Assembly (NCBI GenBank): GCA_963383645.1
Contig: OY726561.1
Location: 137,888,227 to 137,952,226 of the forward strand
Reading direction: 5' to 3'
DNA length: 64,000 nucleotides
Origin: Muscardinus avellanarius
Lineage: Eukaryota; Chordata; Mammalia; Rodentia; Gliridae
The translations under genes were made by a program, and so were the position numbers. Positions 9,892 through 19,675 of this stretch are shown here, in pieces (the first letter of the stretch is position 1; each line of letters opens with the position of its first letter). The notes under the pieces were generated by a model. It did no database searches. It had not been told where the DNA came from and saw nothing but the letters and a program-made list of their open reading frames with translations.

Positions 9892-10044
9892 AATGATGAT
9901 TTCTATGGCTAATTACTTATTTGACATCTGTGTATCTTCTTTGGTAAAATATCAGTTCTTGTGTCCACTTTCTAGAGGGCCATTTACTTTCTTCTTATTG
10001 AATAGTGAGAGTTCTTTCTATATTTGGAATACAAGCAAGTATTA

Positions 10045-10200
10045 AATCAAAAAAATTTTTTTATTGGTGCACTGTATTCATACATCATAGTGGGATACAA
10101 ACTTTTGTAGACATACATGCACACATCGTCCAGTCAGCCCCCACCCGATCCCCACCCCATTCTCTCCCCATCCCTCCCTCCCATGCTTGGCTTAGTGGTT
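10045..10200 (-). mobile_element. L1 extreme 3' end, antisense
   Basis: TTTTTTATTGGTGCACTGTATTC, TAGTGGGATACAAAC, ACATGCACACATCGTCC and a C-rich block CCCACCCGATCCCC are the reversed polypurine end of the L1 3'UTR. It is strongly 5' truncated. Confidence 0.7.
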
Positions 10201-10379
10201 GACATCTAGTATTATAGCAATTTATCCAAAATTAAAAATGATAATCTCACATAACAGTTTCATTTGTCTGATACCTAGCTTTTGATGACTTAAAGATAAC
10301 ATTTCAATATTTCTTTTTACTTTCTTTCTTACCAGAGAATATTTTTTTCTATTTTTTTAGGTGAAACTATCATATATTT

Positions 10380-11097
10380 ATATATTTATTTTTCAGAAAA
10401 AAAAATCTATCCTAATATGGAATATGGACTCTAGATACCCAAAACGATCTTGAAAAAGAACAAAGCTAGAAGATATATATTTTCTGATTTCAAACCATAT
10501 AAAGCTACAATAATTGAAACAGTGTAGTACTGTTCTAAAGGCAGATATATAAACCATTGGAGTTAAATAAAAGCCTAGAGCTAAATTCTTCCCTATATTG
10601 TCAAGTTATTTTTGACAAGGTTTCCACAAACATTTGGTGGTGGAAATAATAATCTCTTAACTAAATATTGTTGAAACATAATAATTACATGGAAAAGAAT
10701 AAAGTTGGACCCTTACCTAATCCAATATGCAAATATTAACTCAAAATAGATAAAAGACCTAAATATAAATCTTAAGACTATAAACTTTTAGGAGAAAATT
10801 TGGGTCATAAAACCTCATAACATTGAAATTGGCAGTGATTTCTTGGATATGATTTTAATGGCACAGGCAACAGAAGAGTATACAAACTCCCTAAAAAATA
10901 AAAAAAAATATTGTATATCCAAAGACAATGTAAACAGAGTTAACAGTTACTAATAGAATGGGATAAAATATTTCCAAATGCTATATCTGAAGGTATATTA
11001 ATATTCCAACTAGAAATCCTAAAAATTAACAATAATAAAGGCAAACAATACCATTTAGAGATAGGTAAAAGACTAACATAAGTAATGAATCTCCACA
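10380..11097 (+). mobile_element. L1M ORF2 C-terminal region, sense
   Basis: AAGCTACAATAATTGAAACAG, TTTTTGACAAGGTTTCC, GACCCTTACCTAATCC and AAAAATTAACAATAATAAAGGC follow the order of late ORF2. It breaks at 11097 where an antisense younger L1 begins. Confidence 0.85.
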
Positions 11098-11108
11098 GAT
11101 AACCAATC

Positions 11109-12085
11109 TTAGTTGTCTGTTGGATGGAAAATCTTGTTTCTCTGGTTCTGGTGTGTGTTACCTATTTCTTCTTTGTAGTTAATCTCTTTGAGTATTTTCT
11201 CTAGCGCTGGTTTTGAAGACATAAATTCCTTCAGTTTCTGTTTGTCATGGAAGCTTCTTATTTCTCCATCTAATTTGATAGAAAGTTTTGCTGGTAGGAA
11301 AAGTTTTGGGTAGGAATTTTTGGCTGGAAGTTGTTTTCTTTCAGAGTTTGGAATATGTTACTCCAAGCCCTTCTGACTCTCATGACTTGGTTTGGGAAGT
11401 CTGGAGTGATTCTAATTGGTTTGCCTCTGAATGTCACTTGGCCCTTTGTTTTTGTTGCCTTTAAGATTCTTTGCTTGGCTTCCACATTGGTCATTTTGAC
11501 AATTATGTGGCATGGGGATCCTCTTCTCCGATCCTGTCTAAAGGGAGTTCTATAAGTTTCCTGGACCTGTGTATCAACCTCTTGCTCTATGTTTGGAAAA
11601 TTTTCTGCTATTACTTCCTTGAAGAGATTGTTGATCCCTTTGGTTTCACTTTCTTTTCCCTCCTCTATTCCAGTTATTCTTAGGTTAGCTCTCTTAAAAT
11701 GGGCCCATATTTCTTCAATATCAGATTCCTGCTATCAGATATTTTTTCCTAGATTAGAAACTATGCGTTCATTTTTGGAATGATCATCTTCTAAGAGCGA
11801 GATTCTGTTCTCCATGTGGTCTAATCGGTTGTTTGTGCTTTGAATTGAGGCCTTTACTTCATTGATTGCATCCTTTATCTCTTTTTGGCTCTCTCTGAGT
11901 TCTTTTCGAAGCACCTCTATTATTTCTACAGTTATTTTCCTGGTTTGATCTTCTAGAAATCTCTGATTTTCTGTTTTATCGGGTTCTGATGTTGTGGGGT
12001 TGTGGGCATTCATTGCTCCAGTATTATTCCTCTTTCCCATGATTTCGGAAGTTTGTGCCTTCTCTGGGTTCTTCCCTTGGGTCAC
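11109..12085 (-). pseudogene. L1 ORF1 (RNA-binding chaperone) pseudogene
   Basis: On the minus strand the N-terminal part (12085 to 11735) reads with a long coiled-coil-like stretch rich in E, K, R and I (for example KELRESQKEIKDAINEV). It ends at a premature stop after a frame break near 11735. The next frame restores the RNA-recognition and C-terminal region, with the pattern HIIVKMTNVEAKQRILKA and FRGKPIRITPDF. It breaks again near 11270, and the last ~50 codons lie in another frame ending at 11109. L1 ORF1 proteins trimerise through the coiled coil and bind L1 RNA. Two internal frame breaks make this copy non-functional. An extra in-frame ATG at about 12037 is a possible alternative start. 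Confidence 0.85.
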
Positions 12086-12598
12086 TATGACTTCACTTAA
12101 GGTGTTCTGGATCTCGAGTCAGTAGTATCTCAGACCCCACTACTCCTTTACTGGGTTGTATCACAGAGTCTCCGACCCATAGAGTCGATAGAGGCTGCTT
12201 TAGACTGTGGGGGGTGCCAGGTTGCACGTTCTCCTATGGTGTGATATCTCTGCTACCGCCATTCCCCCACTGGGTCAAGTCCCAGGGAGTACAGTACTGG
12301 GATTTCTCCTCTGTGGCCCGCAATTTGACTCACTGTTCTTGAGTATGCAGATGTAGCCGTACTGGACTAGGTGAATTCGCTGCTGCTGCCGCCGGTGGCA
12401 ATATGATGCCACTGTTACGCCCTTGGCCGTGAGGCTGGCTTATTTCTTCTTGGTTTTGAGTTCCACTCTGAATCCCTGCAGCATGTGCTGAGCTCAGCCA
12501 CTGGGAGCTTTAGATGCTCCCTGCGCCGAGAAATCCCGCCTGGCTGTTCTGCAGCAGCTCACCTCAGCTTGCTGTAGCCGTCCGGTGAACTCACCGCT

Positions 12599-12660
12599 GC
12601 CGCCGCCGGCAGTATGGCGCTGCCGCCGGCAGTATGGCGGTGCCGCTGGCAGTATGGCGC
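12599..12660 (-). repeat. Three tandem 20-bp units in the L1 5'UTR
   Basis: The unit TGCCGCCGGCAGTATGGCGC (plus strand) occurs three times in exact 20-bp register, with only a few changes. A degraded relative lies near 12385-12410. Confidence 0.9.
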
Positions 12661-12825
12661 TGCTGCCGCGTCCTCGGGCGTGAGGCTGGTGTATCTCCTC
12701 TGTGGCTCTGAGCTCTGTTCTCAGTCCGCTTTCTCTCTGGAGCCTGGTGATTTTTTTGTTTCTCTGGTGATGGTGTTTTCTGGCTATGAAAGGCACTGAT
12801 TTTGTGGTAATGGAGATTGGTTGTT

Positions 12826-12847
12826 AGCGGGGCTCTTAAGCCCCGCT
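12826..12847. repeat. Perfect 9-bp hairpin in the L1 5'UTR
   Basis: AGCGGGGCT, loop CTTA, AGCCCCGCT: a 9-bp GC-rich stem with a 4-base loop about 25 bp inside the L1 5' end. Confidence 0.9.
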
Positions 12848-12856
12848 TTTCTCGGT

Positions 12857-12865
12857 CGCCATCTT
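12857..12865 (-). promoter_or_regulatory. YY1-like site at L1 5' end
   Basis: CGCCATCTT on the plus strand is AAGATGGCG on the minus strand, the YY1 core. YY1 at the same place directs transcription start in human L1. Its use here is inference. Confidence 0.55.
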
Positions 12866-12978
12866 CCTGGAAGTGAAAATCAAAATTTAATAGATAATAT
12901 ACGTGATATATATTTAACATACATTATTTATGTAATATAAATATATATTTTCCAAGCATAAAGCTTATTTTTCATTTC

Positions 12979-13196
12979 CTAAACAATGTTTTTTTTTTTT
13001 TGGTGGTACTGGGGTTTCTGGAAACCCTTCTATCTCCGGGTTACACTCCCAGACCTATTTTATATTTTATTTGGAAACAGGGTCTCTTAAACCAGCTGAG
13101 ACTGGCTTCGAACCAGCGCAATCCTCCTGTTTTTGTCTCCCAAGCGCAGGGATTACAAGTGTGTGCCACCACGTCCGGCCTAAAGAATGTTTTTCA
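12979..13196 (-). mobile_element. B1-dID SINE, derived subfamily, antisense
   Basis: The body is about 12989-13180, with an 11-base T run at its left. CCTAAACAATGTTTTT on the left and CCTAAAGAATGTTTTT on the right form a near-perfect target duplication with one difference. Confidence 0.9.
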
Positions 13197-13201
13197 TAGC
13201 T

Positions 13202-13607
13202 TGACAGGTCCAGCCCATCAGCGGTGAGGCTGAGAAGAAAGGTGGGTGCCGACAATCCTAACAGAAATACACGAGCCAGGAGACGTGTCAAGCAGGATCT
13301 CGTTTATTTCTCTCAGGCAACCCAATTTAAAGCAAAACCCGCAAGGGGGATTTCCAACAGGAAATTATTCTAACCTATCAAGCTAAAGGTCACTCTTGTA
13401 TGCGCAAAGCACATAACTTGCAGCCAATCATTATCCACTGCACGAGGGGTTCATGAGCACAGAAGCATTATTTGAGCCAGTAAGGCTCAACATTACCAAA
13501 TTGGGCTAGCGGGGGCAAGGAGAGTAGTTATGCCCTCCATATCCGCTCGGCTCTACATGTTGCCAATTCATTGGAAGTTCTGTCAGGCAGTTGAGCAGAT
13601 CCCAACA
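13202..13607 (-). mobile_element. Solo ERVK-like LTR with perfect 6-bp TSD
   Basis: A 406-bp block begins TGACAGG and ends CCCAACA on the plus strand, so on the minus strand it is TGTTGGGATCTG...CCTGTCA with the canonical TG/CA ends. ATAGCT flanks it exactly at 13196-13201 and 13608-13613. Six-bp duplications are typical of class II (ERVK/IAP-like) elements. On the minus strand an AATAAA signal lies at 13308-13303. The downstream CTGGCTCGTGTATTTCTG and GGATTGTCGGC look like an R/U5 region. No gag, pol or env is present, so it is a solo LTR from recombination. Confidence 0.85.
13303..13308 (-). terminator. LTR polyadenylation signal
   Basis: AATAAA on the minus strand, about 100 bp before the LTR 3' end, as expected at the R/U5 boundary. 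Confidence 0.6.
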
Positions 13608-13619
13608 ATAGCTGATAAA

Positions 13620-13832
13620 ATTTTGATAAAATCCAATTAAACAATTTCTTTCTTTTACTGATTATACTTTTGGTATTGTATTTCAGAAATGTTTTCTAAT
13701 TTATTGTCACAAAAACTTATTTTGTGCTTTCTTCCAGTAATTTTGTAAGTTTAGGTTTTGCATTTAGGTATATTATCAATTTTGAGTTAATTTTTTTATG
13801 GTATGTGGAGTATGAAGCAAGGCTCTTTCATT
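13620..13832 (-). mobile_element. L1M ORF2/3' fragment, antisense
   Basis: CAATTTTGAGTTAATTTTTTTATGG and AGTATGAAGCAAGGCTC match the antisense late ORF2 landmark ('ccattttgagttaatttttg'). It is short and decayed. Confidence 0.55.
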
Positions 13833-13841
13833 TCTTTTTTT

Positions 13842-14045
13842 CTCTTTTGGTACTGGGGATGGAGCCCAGGGGCATTCTACCTCTGAGCTACACCCCCAGC
13901 CCTATTCTTTATTCTTTATTTTGAAACAGGGTCTCACTGAGTTACAAAGGGCCTAAGTAGTAGATGAGGCTGTCCACGAACCGTGATCCTCCTGTCTCAG
14001 CCTCCCAAATGTTGGTATTACAAGCATGTGCCACTACACTCGGCT
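13842..14045 (-). mobile_element. B1-dID SINE, older subfamily, antisense
   Basis: GGTACTGGGGATGGAGCCCAG to GTGCCACTACACTCGGC. Confidence 0.9.
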
Positions 14046-14106
14046 TAAGATCTCTTTCATTTCTAAAGCTTAAATTTGTTTATTTTTGATTTCTTTCTTT
14101 TTTCTT

Positions 14107-14323
14107 TTTCTTTTTTTTTTTTTTTGCAGGTCTGGGGATGGAACCCAGAGGCATTCAACCTCTGAGCTACACCCCTGTCCTATTTTTTATTCTTTATTTT
14201 GAAACTGGGTCTCACTGAGTTGCAGAGGGCCTCACTAAGTAGCTGAGGCTGTCTGAGAACCGCGATCCTCTGGTCTCAGCCTCCCGAATGCTGGGATGAC
14301 AAGTGTGCCCACCGTGCCAGGCT
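14107..14323 (-). mobile_element. B1-dID SINE, older subfamily, antisense
   Basis: Begins with a T run, then GGTCTGGGGATGGAACCCAG. Ends ACCGTGCCAGGC. It lies 60 bp from the preceding SINE in the same orientation. Confidence 0.9.
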
Positions 14324-14694
14324 CTGTTTTTCATTTCAACAAGATCTTTTAAATATACTCTTTCTATTTGCTAATTTTATTTGATCATTTATTTCTTTAA
14401 ACATTTCATTCATACTGTTTTATATTCTGTATATATATAATACAATATATTTTTATACTATGCCCACTGTGATTTTTTTTCCTTGTGTATTTGGTAAGTT
14501 CCTAGTCTAATTTATTTATTTAATTGCCCTTATTTTGTGAGGTACTAAGGTCAGATTGGAGTTGCATATGTTTCTCCTGGGAGTCCGTGGACCTTCTAAT
14601 CTGGGGAAAATTTTAACTTCCTTTGAGAATATAAACCTGATACAGAGGACTTGGGTCTAGGTGCTCATCTTTTCCGGGTTTAGTCTCCCCTTTC
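14324..14694. other. No recognised feature
   Basis: AT-rich sequence with a TATATATAATACAATATATT stretch. I see no repeat family or gene. Confidence 0.4.
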
Positions 14695-15345
14695 TTTCTT
14701 TATACTTTTATGGGTGCACTGCAGTCTCACATCATCATGTAATTCCGAGTGGTGGAGACGTACTTGCACACATTTGCTGAGCTTCCGCCCGCCTCCCTCC
14801 CTGATTCCTCCCCTTCCCCACACTTGATATCGAGATTGGCATTGCTAATTCCAAATATGTACAATACATCAATGGAAGTGTTTCCTTCATTACTTTCCTC
14901 CAACCCCCAACCCTAGACCTTCTCCATCGCTACCCTGGGCTTCCTTCTCCATTTTATCTAAAGACCCTTAGCCTCTGTATGTGAGAAAAAATATGACCCT
15001 TCGCCCTCTATGACTGGCTAATTTCACTTCCTGAAATGTTCTCCAGGTTTATCCAGCTTCCTGGAAATGGCATCATTTTGTTCTTCGTATTGCTGCATGG
15101 AATTGCACTGTGCACATCTCATAACCAGAACCCACTCATCCTGACGGACACCTAGGCTGGTTCCATGAAGTGGCTCTTGTGAATTGTGCCGCGGTGAACA
15201 TGGGCCTGTGTGTGTTGTTGTCCTCAGGGAAAGGCTGGTTCTCCTCTTCCACAGTGCTCATCATTTTGGTTATAGCTTGTTATTTCCTTCTCCTTTCACC
15301 TAACACAACCTATTTGGTGATGGGCCTTACTTTCTGAAGCTTGGC
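14695..15345 (-). mobile_element. L1 3'UTR and ORF2 end, antisense
   Basis: TGGGTGCACTGCAGTCTCACATC, the C-rich block CCTCCCTCCCTGATTCCTCC, GAGATTGGCATTGCTAATTCC, GTTCTCCAGGTTTATCCAGC, GACACCTAGGCTGGTTCC and ATTGTGCCGCGGTGAACATGG are the antisense order of a rodent L1 3' end. It is the most complete of the antisense L1 tails in the window and useful as a reference for the others. Confidence 0.85.
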
Positions 15346-15382
15346 AATGCTTTGAAAAGATTGATCATTCAATTCATAGGAT

Positions 15383-15384
<2 letters not shown>

Positions 15385-15422
<38 letters not shown>
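15385..15422. repeat. (TG)n microsatellite
   Basis: About 19 TG units at the tail side of the adjacent antisense SINE. Confidence 0.97.
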
Positions 15423-15423
<1 letters not shown>

Positions 15424-15632
15424 TGATGGTAATGGGGGTAGAACCCAGAGGCTTTCTACCTCCGGGCTATACTCCCAGACCTAATTTTTAAAAATAATTT
15501 ATTTGGAAACAGGGTCTCACTAAGTTGCTGAGAGCCTCACTAAGTAGCTGAGGCTGGCTTCGAACCTGTATGATCCTCCTATCTCAGCCTCCCAAGCGCG
15601 GGGATTACAAGTGTGCGCCACCACGCCCAGCT
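15423..15632 (-). mobile_element. B1-dID SINE, antisense
   Basis: GGTGATGGTAATGGGGGTAGAAC to GCGCCACCACGCCCAGC. Confidence 0.9.
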
Positions 15633-15841
15633 CTCTGGTTATATTTTGAAGAGTCTGCTTTACAGAATATTTATTAGCCATGTTGCAGGACACAAAGATC
15701 TGTTTTATTCCTTTATTTTCTTCTTTTTTGATGCTCTGCCTGGGCATGGTCATGCAAGTCACATGGGAATATTCGAGTCATTTTAAAGAGAAGAAGCTCT
15801 GTTTCGGATTTGCAGTCCAGGCGGTTCCAGGGTGGCCGTCC

Positions 15842-15912
15842 TTTCCTTCCTTCCTTCCTTCCTTCCTTCCTTCCTTCCTTCCTTCCTTCCTTCCTTCCTT
15901 CCTTTCTTCCTT
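15842..15912. repeat. (TTCC)n microsatellite
   Basis: About 17 TTCC units. Open frames through it (repeating PSFL or RKEG) are artefacts of the 12-base period. Confidence 0.97.
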
Positions 15913-16445
15913 GCCTTTCAAGCCATCCTGTGTTGACGCACAGAGAAGACATGCAGTCATTTGTTTTCAGAAGGCCTATGAGAAGAAATATTCTAGAAAA
16001 CAAGTCAGTGTGGACTACAGTTGGTTCTCAATCCTCCCTTGGGATTGGGAATATTCACTTCCTTTTACTCAGGCAACGTGGAGGGAAAAATTAAAAACAT
16101 GGTGTGAAGTGATGAACTTGGCGGTGACATGCTGCCCAAAGCTGAAAGCCGTGAATTCTGTGGTCACAGCTTCTGAGTTCTGGCTGGAATCCCTGGGACC
16201 TTTTCTCTACGCTAGGAATGTGGATGGAGTATTTTACCTGCACCCCCAGCTTTAATATTATCTCTTTTACTAAAATAGTTAGAGTCCATCTTAAGTCTCA
16301 AAGAGCTTTCAAGAATTGGATTCATTTGTGGACTGAGTATGAAATTTGAGGAAACTGCTGTGTTTATCTGCTCAGTGTAATAACCATGATCCCCACCCCC
16401 AATTTGTTTGCTCTTTCCCAGTATACATTTTGTTTAACATGGAGC
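15913..16445. other. No recognised feature
   Basis: Unique-looking sequence. The 191-codon frame (15680-16255) crossing it begins in a SINE flank and runs through the TTCC repeat, so it is not credible as a gene. Confidence 0.5.
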
Positions 16446-16450
16446 TAATC

Positions 16451-16507
16451 CCTTCCTCCCTTCCTCCCTCCCTTCCTTCCTTCCTTCCTTCCTTTCTTCC
16501 TTCCTCT
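16451..16507. repeat. (CCTT)n/(CCCT)n microsatellite
   Basis: Interrupted TCCC and TTCC units on the pyrimidine strand. Confidence 0.9.
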
Positions 16508-16707
16508 AAAACTAAGTTTCTTTTTCTGAAAAAAGACCTAATATATTTGATAAAATGTTCATTGCAAGACATAATTCTCTTTGGTCCTGAAACTACCATC
16601 AACAATCTGTTCCCTGACAGGCCATGTGTTTTCAGTAAAAATGACAATTTCTAAAGTTGGTTTCAAGTGTTGTATTAGGGTTGTCAGCTCAAGTACAGAT
16701 CACCCGG

Positions 16708-16795
16708 TGTGTGTGTGTGGTGTTGCTGGGAATCAAACCCAGGACCTTGCACATGCGAGGCAAGTGTTTTACCACTGAGATACATCCCCAGCACC
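16708..16795 (-). mobile_element. ID SINE, antisense
   Basis: GGGAATCAAACCCAGGACCTTG, ACATGCGAGGCAAGTG, TTTTACCACTGAG, ATACATCCCCAGCACC is a clean reverse copy of the ID monomer, with both tRNA promoter boxes visible on the minus strand and a short TG tail. Confidence 0.92.
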
Positions 16796-17342
16796 GTTTT
16801 TACCTAGCAAACCTAGTATTATTTTAAATATTTTCCACAATTCTATAAAGTTGGATAAACAGTGGCCATGCTGGGATTTAGATTCAGCTGCATCCTGTTC
16901 TTAAGGCTAGACTCTTCTGCTCAGAATGTCCCTTGGCCCGTGCTGACCACAGGAGTCCAAACAGCAAAGGTCAGTGCAAATGCACAGTGGGCATGGCACC
17001 TGTGCTGAGCTGGTCCTCCATGATAGGAAGAAGATCACTTTTCTCACCTGGGAATGAAGCCTCCATCTAGGAGCCAACAGGCGCTTTGAGAGTAAATAGT
17101 CAAAGGTTTGAATATCCGGAGAAGATTTTTTTTGTAAGAAAAATCTTACATTCTTTGACATTTTCTTACTCTCTGTGGTTTGAGATGGAGCATGTTCTGA
17201 AACAGATTTTTATAGGTGGCATACTTAGAGTTAAAAATAGAAACATAAAGCTGCCTTCTCCTCAAGCCTCATAGCTATCTAGACAATGAGCTCTGATTTC
17301 TCTTTCAGCAAATGTTCTGTACTGTAACAAACCAAACATTTT
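16796..17342. other. No recognised feature
   Basis: About 550 bp without a repeat I can name. Around 16845-16925 GGGATTTAGATTCAGCTGCATCC...AAGGCTAGACTC has a faint MIR-like look, not strong enough to call. Confidence 0.35.
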
Positions 17343-17363
17343 TCTATCTATCTATCATCTATT

Positions 17364-17396
<33 letters not shown>

Positions 17397-17420
17397 CACA
17401 TCTATCTATCTAATCTATCT
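17343..17420. repeat. (CTAT)n microsatellite
   Basis: Interrupted CTAT/TATC tetranucleotide tract at the tail of the adjacent antisense SINE. Confidence 0.95.
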
Positions 17421-17622
17421 CGTTGTACTAGGGGTTGGACCCAGGGGAATTCTACTTCTGAGCTACACTCCTAACCCCTTTTTTAATTTTTATGTTTTAT
17501 AACAGGGTCTCACTAGGTTACAAAGAGTCGTGCTAAGTTGCTAAGATTTGTCTTGAGCCTGCAACCTTCCTACCCCAGCCTTCCAAGTACTGCAACCACA
17601 GGGATATGCCATCAGGCCCGGT
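17421..17622 (-). mobile_element. B1-dID SINE, diverged, antisense
   Basis: GTTGTACTAGGGGTTGGACCC, AACAGGGTCTCACTAGGTTAC and GGGATATGCCATCAGGCCCGG. More substitutions than most copies here. Confidence 0.85.
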
Positions 17623-18136
17623 ACATTTTTCTTTTTAAATCGCCAAAAAGATAGTATGTCTACTTTTCTTTAACTTGGAAACATCAAAAAATTGTTCCCA
17701 ATGAAATTAAAGATGTGGTCCTATGATAGCTTAAAATACTTAGAAATAATAAATCATGGCTTACTCTGTGAGCCAGCTCTGAGGCTGGCTTCTTTGAGAC
17801 AGTGAGTTGAGCCCAGAGGCCTGTGATGGCCTTTCCATTAGCCCCATATGATGATAAGAGTATATGTTGACAGGTGGACCGAGGTCATGTCCTGTCGGTG
17901 GGTAGGAGTCAGCACAGCTGAGCTGTGTTCTCAGGCTTTGGCCATTTGTGTCCCAACTATAGACTTTTGCAATGTCTGTGCCCTTTGTTATTTTCTTATT
18001 ATTTTTCTTTAAGTGAACTCATTTTTTCCACTTAATAAATTTAACCCTATCCTAAGTAGAAATATCTATGAACTCACATTTGATAAGATAGTTTTTTGTT
18101 TGTCTTCAGGAAACATTAAATCAAAATGTAATTTCC
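17623..18136. other. No recognised feature
   Basis: Unique-looking. Nothing recognised on either strand. Confidence 0.4.
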
Positions 18137-18252
18137 TTTCTCCCTCCCTCCCTCTCTCCTTTCCTTCCTTCCTTTCTTTCATGGTATGGGGGACTGAACC
18201 CAGAAGCATTGTACTCAGGGGTGTTCTCATTCTGAGCTATACCCCCAGCCCT
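18137..18252 (-). mobile_element. ID-half SINE fragment with (CCCT)n/(CTTT)n tail, antisense
   Basis: A pyrimidine tract (18137-18180) precedes ATGGTATGGGGGACTGAACCC and TGAGCTATACCCCCAGCCC, the reversed dID half. The B1 half is missing. It ends exactly where the fold-back repeat begins. Confidence 0.75.
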
Positions 18253-18418
18253 ATGTACATGCTCATTTAATTGATTTTAAGTAGCTCACAAAAATATTTT
18301 ATAATTTGATATATAAAATATTTTATGTGAGCTACTTAAAATCAATTAAAATGCTCATGTACGCATAAAATATTTTATTTGAGCTAATTAAAATCAATTA
18401 AAATGCTCATGTACACAT
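18253..18418. repeat. Fold-back repeat with tandem third arm
   Basis: Arm 1 (about 18253-18301) and arm 2 (about 18313-18366) are inverted copies around a ~12-bp AT loop, sharing AAGTAGCTCACA / TGTGAGCTACTT and TTAATTGATTTTAA / TTAAAATCAATTAA. Arm 3 (about 18365-18418) repeats arm 2 in direct orientation with few changes, a 52-bp tandem duplication. Confidence 0.92.
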
Positions 18419-18434
18419 GGTAGCACATATAAAT

Positions 18435-18600
18435 TTCGACGGGATGGCTGTTTGTATAAATAAAGTTTTGTTAGAACACAGCCAGGTCTCTTTTTGTATT
18501 AAGTGCTTTGGGGCTCATGACAGGGTAAGTTTCTATGAAGACTGTATGTCTTGAAAAACTGGACATCTTCAGAATGTGGCCCTTCATAGCAAAGTTTCTC
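18435..18600 (+). mobile_element. Probable hAT-type non-autonomous DNA transposon relic
   Basis: GGCTGTTTGTATAAATAAAGTTTTGTTAGAACACAGCCAGGTC, and then GAATGTGGCCCTTCATAGCAAAG, match a common mammalian hAT fossil ('tgtttttgtaaataaagttttattggaacacagccac ... tggccctttacagaaaaagtttgc'). I cannot name the subfamily reliably. Confidence 0.65.
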
Positions 18601-19675
18601 AGCCTCTGATTCGCAGGGACACTGTGTTGCTTTAGTTTTGTCCATCCCCATGGACCACCTTCTGCTTCTTATTCATGATCCAACTTCCCTTCCCTTAGAA
18701 GCACCTTTCATGAAGAGACTGTCCCACCTTCTATAAAGATTCAACTAGAGAAAGCTAACTCAAGCGTAGGCCAAATACACAGCCTCTAATGGCCAGCACT
18801 GATAGGTGTCCACCTAGCCTGCTGGCTCCAAGGAGATGCGTTTTCAGCTTGCTGCAAGGATGAGCCATCTCATTATCCCCCAATCAGCCAGACGGAACAG
18901 TCCTGCACTTTCCTTCTCTCTCGTTTTCAAAATGACAGTGACATAAAATGGGACTTCAAGCTGGAAGACCGACTCTGAAGGAGAAGTCGGCATTGATGCG
19001 GCTGACATTGCTGTCTCTGACATCTGTATTTCAAGCGAGTGTAGGCAGATTCTTTTGGAGGAGAAGTTGAAAATTGTTAATCAGGAAAGCAATTTTCATC
19101 AGGTAAAGCAAGGGGGAAAAGCTGTGAAGCCGTGTCACCTTACGTTACTCTGGCTGGCATTTTTTCTCAGTTATTTCTTGTGGAAGAGACTAAAAATCCT
19201 TATATGAAAGCAAGCAAGAATTGCTAATTTTGAGGGCCAAAGAGAAATGGTATTAGTTCTTGCTTCTTCTGGATATATAGTCTATTACTCTTACTATTAT
19301 AGTCATACACCAGATAATGGAATTTCATATATATATAGTGCTTAATGAGCCAAGATATCATCATTAAACATTTTAGTACAGGCCTATTTATTCAAGGGGT
19401 TTGTGGATTGACTGGCCAAATTATGAACAAAATATTGAGAAATTATAGACAATGATTATTGGTGCTGGAGTACATGTGTACATGCCAGAGGTATTTAGGC
19501 TGAAAGGGATTGAGAAGGTTTTCATACAGGAGATTTTATTTGACCCTTAAAGGCTGAGGAAGGATTTTCTAGGTGGAAGATCAGGTGAAAGAAATTTCAG
19601 GCAAGAGAACCTGTCTTCCTCATGCAGAAATTAGTAGTAGGATTTCATCAGAAGCCTTCATTGCATTTTTATTGT

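Larger units (their letters stand above)
11098..12870 (-). mobile_element. L1 5'UTR plus ORF1 only, antisense
   Basis: On the minus strand the element begins near 12870 with GGAAGATGGCGACCGAG. It runs through a GC-rich 5'UTR (about 780 bp) into an ORF1-type gene (12085-11109) and stops just after the ORF1 stop, with no ORF2 and no poly-A tail visible. The 5' start carries a YY1-like AAGATGGCG box, a perfect 9-bp hairpin and three tandem 20-bp units, typical of an L1 promoter region. It is less decayed than the surrounding L1M, so it is younger. The missing 3' part is unusual because L1 copies normally lose the 5' end. Confidence 0.85.

Noticed and set aside
13202..13607. Possible complete endogenous retrovirus
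   Set aside because: Only one LTR is present, and target duplications lie directly at its ends, so no internal genes remain.
15842..15912. Regularly spaced short repeats that could suggest a CRISPR-like array
   Set aside because: A simple tetranucleotide microsatellite without unique spacers. The DNA is mammalian.
15680..16255. 191-codon open frame with repeating PSFL
   Set aside because: It is held open by the (TTCC)n repeat and starts next to a SINE.
16708..16795. tRNA-like sequence with A and B boxes
   Set aside because: It is an ID SINE, not a functional tRNA. It lacks a cloverleaf with a proper anticodon arm and has a SINE tail.
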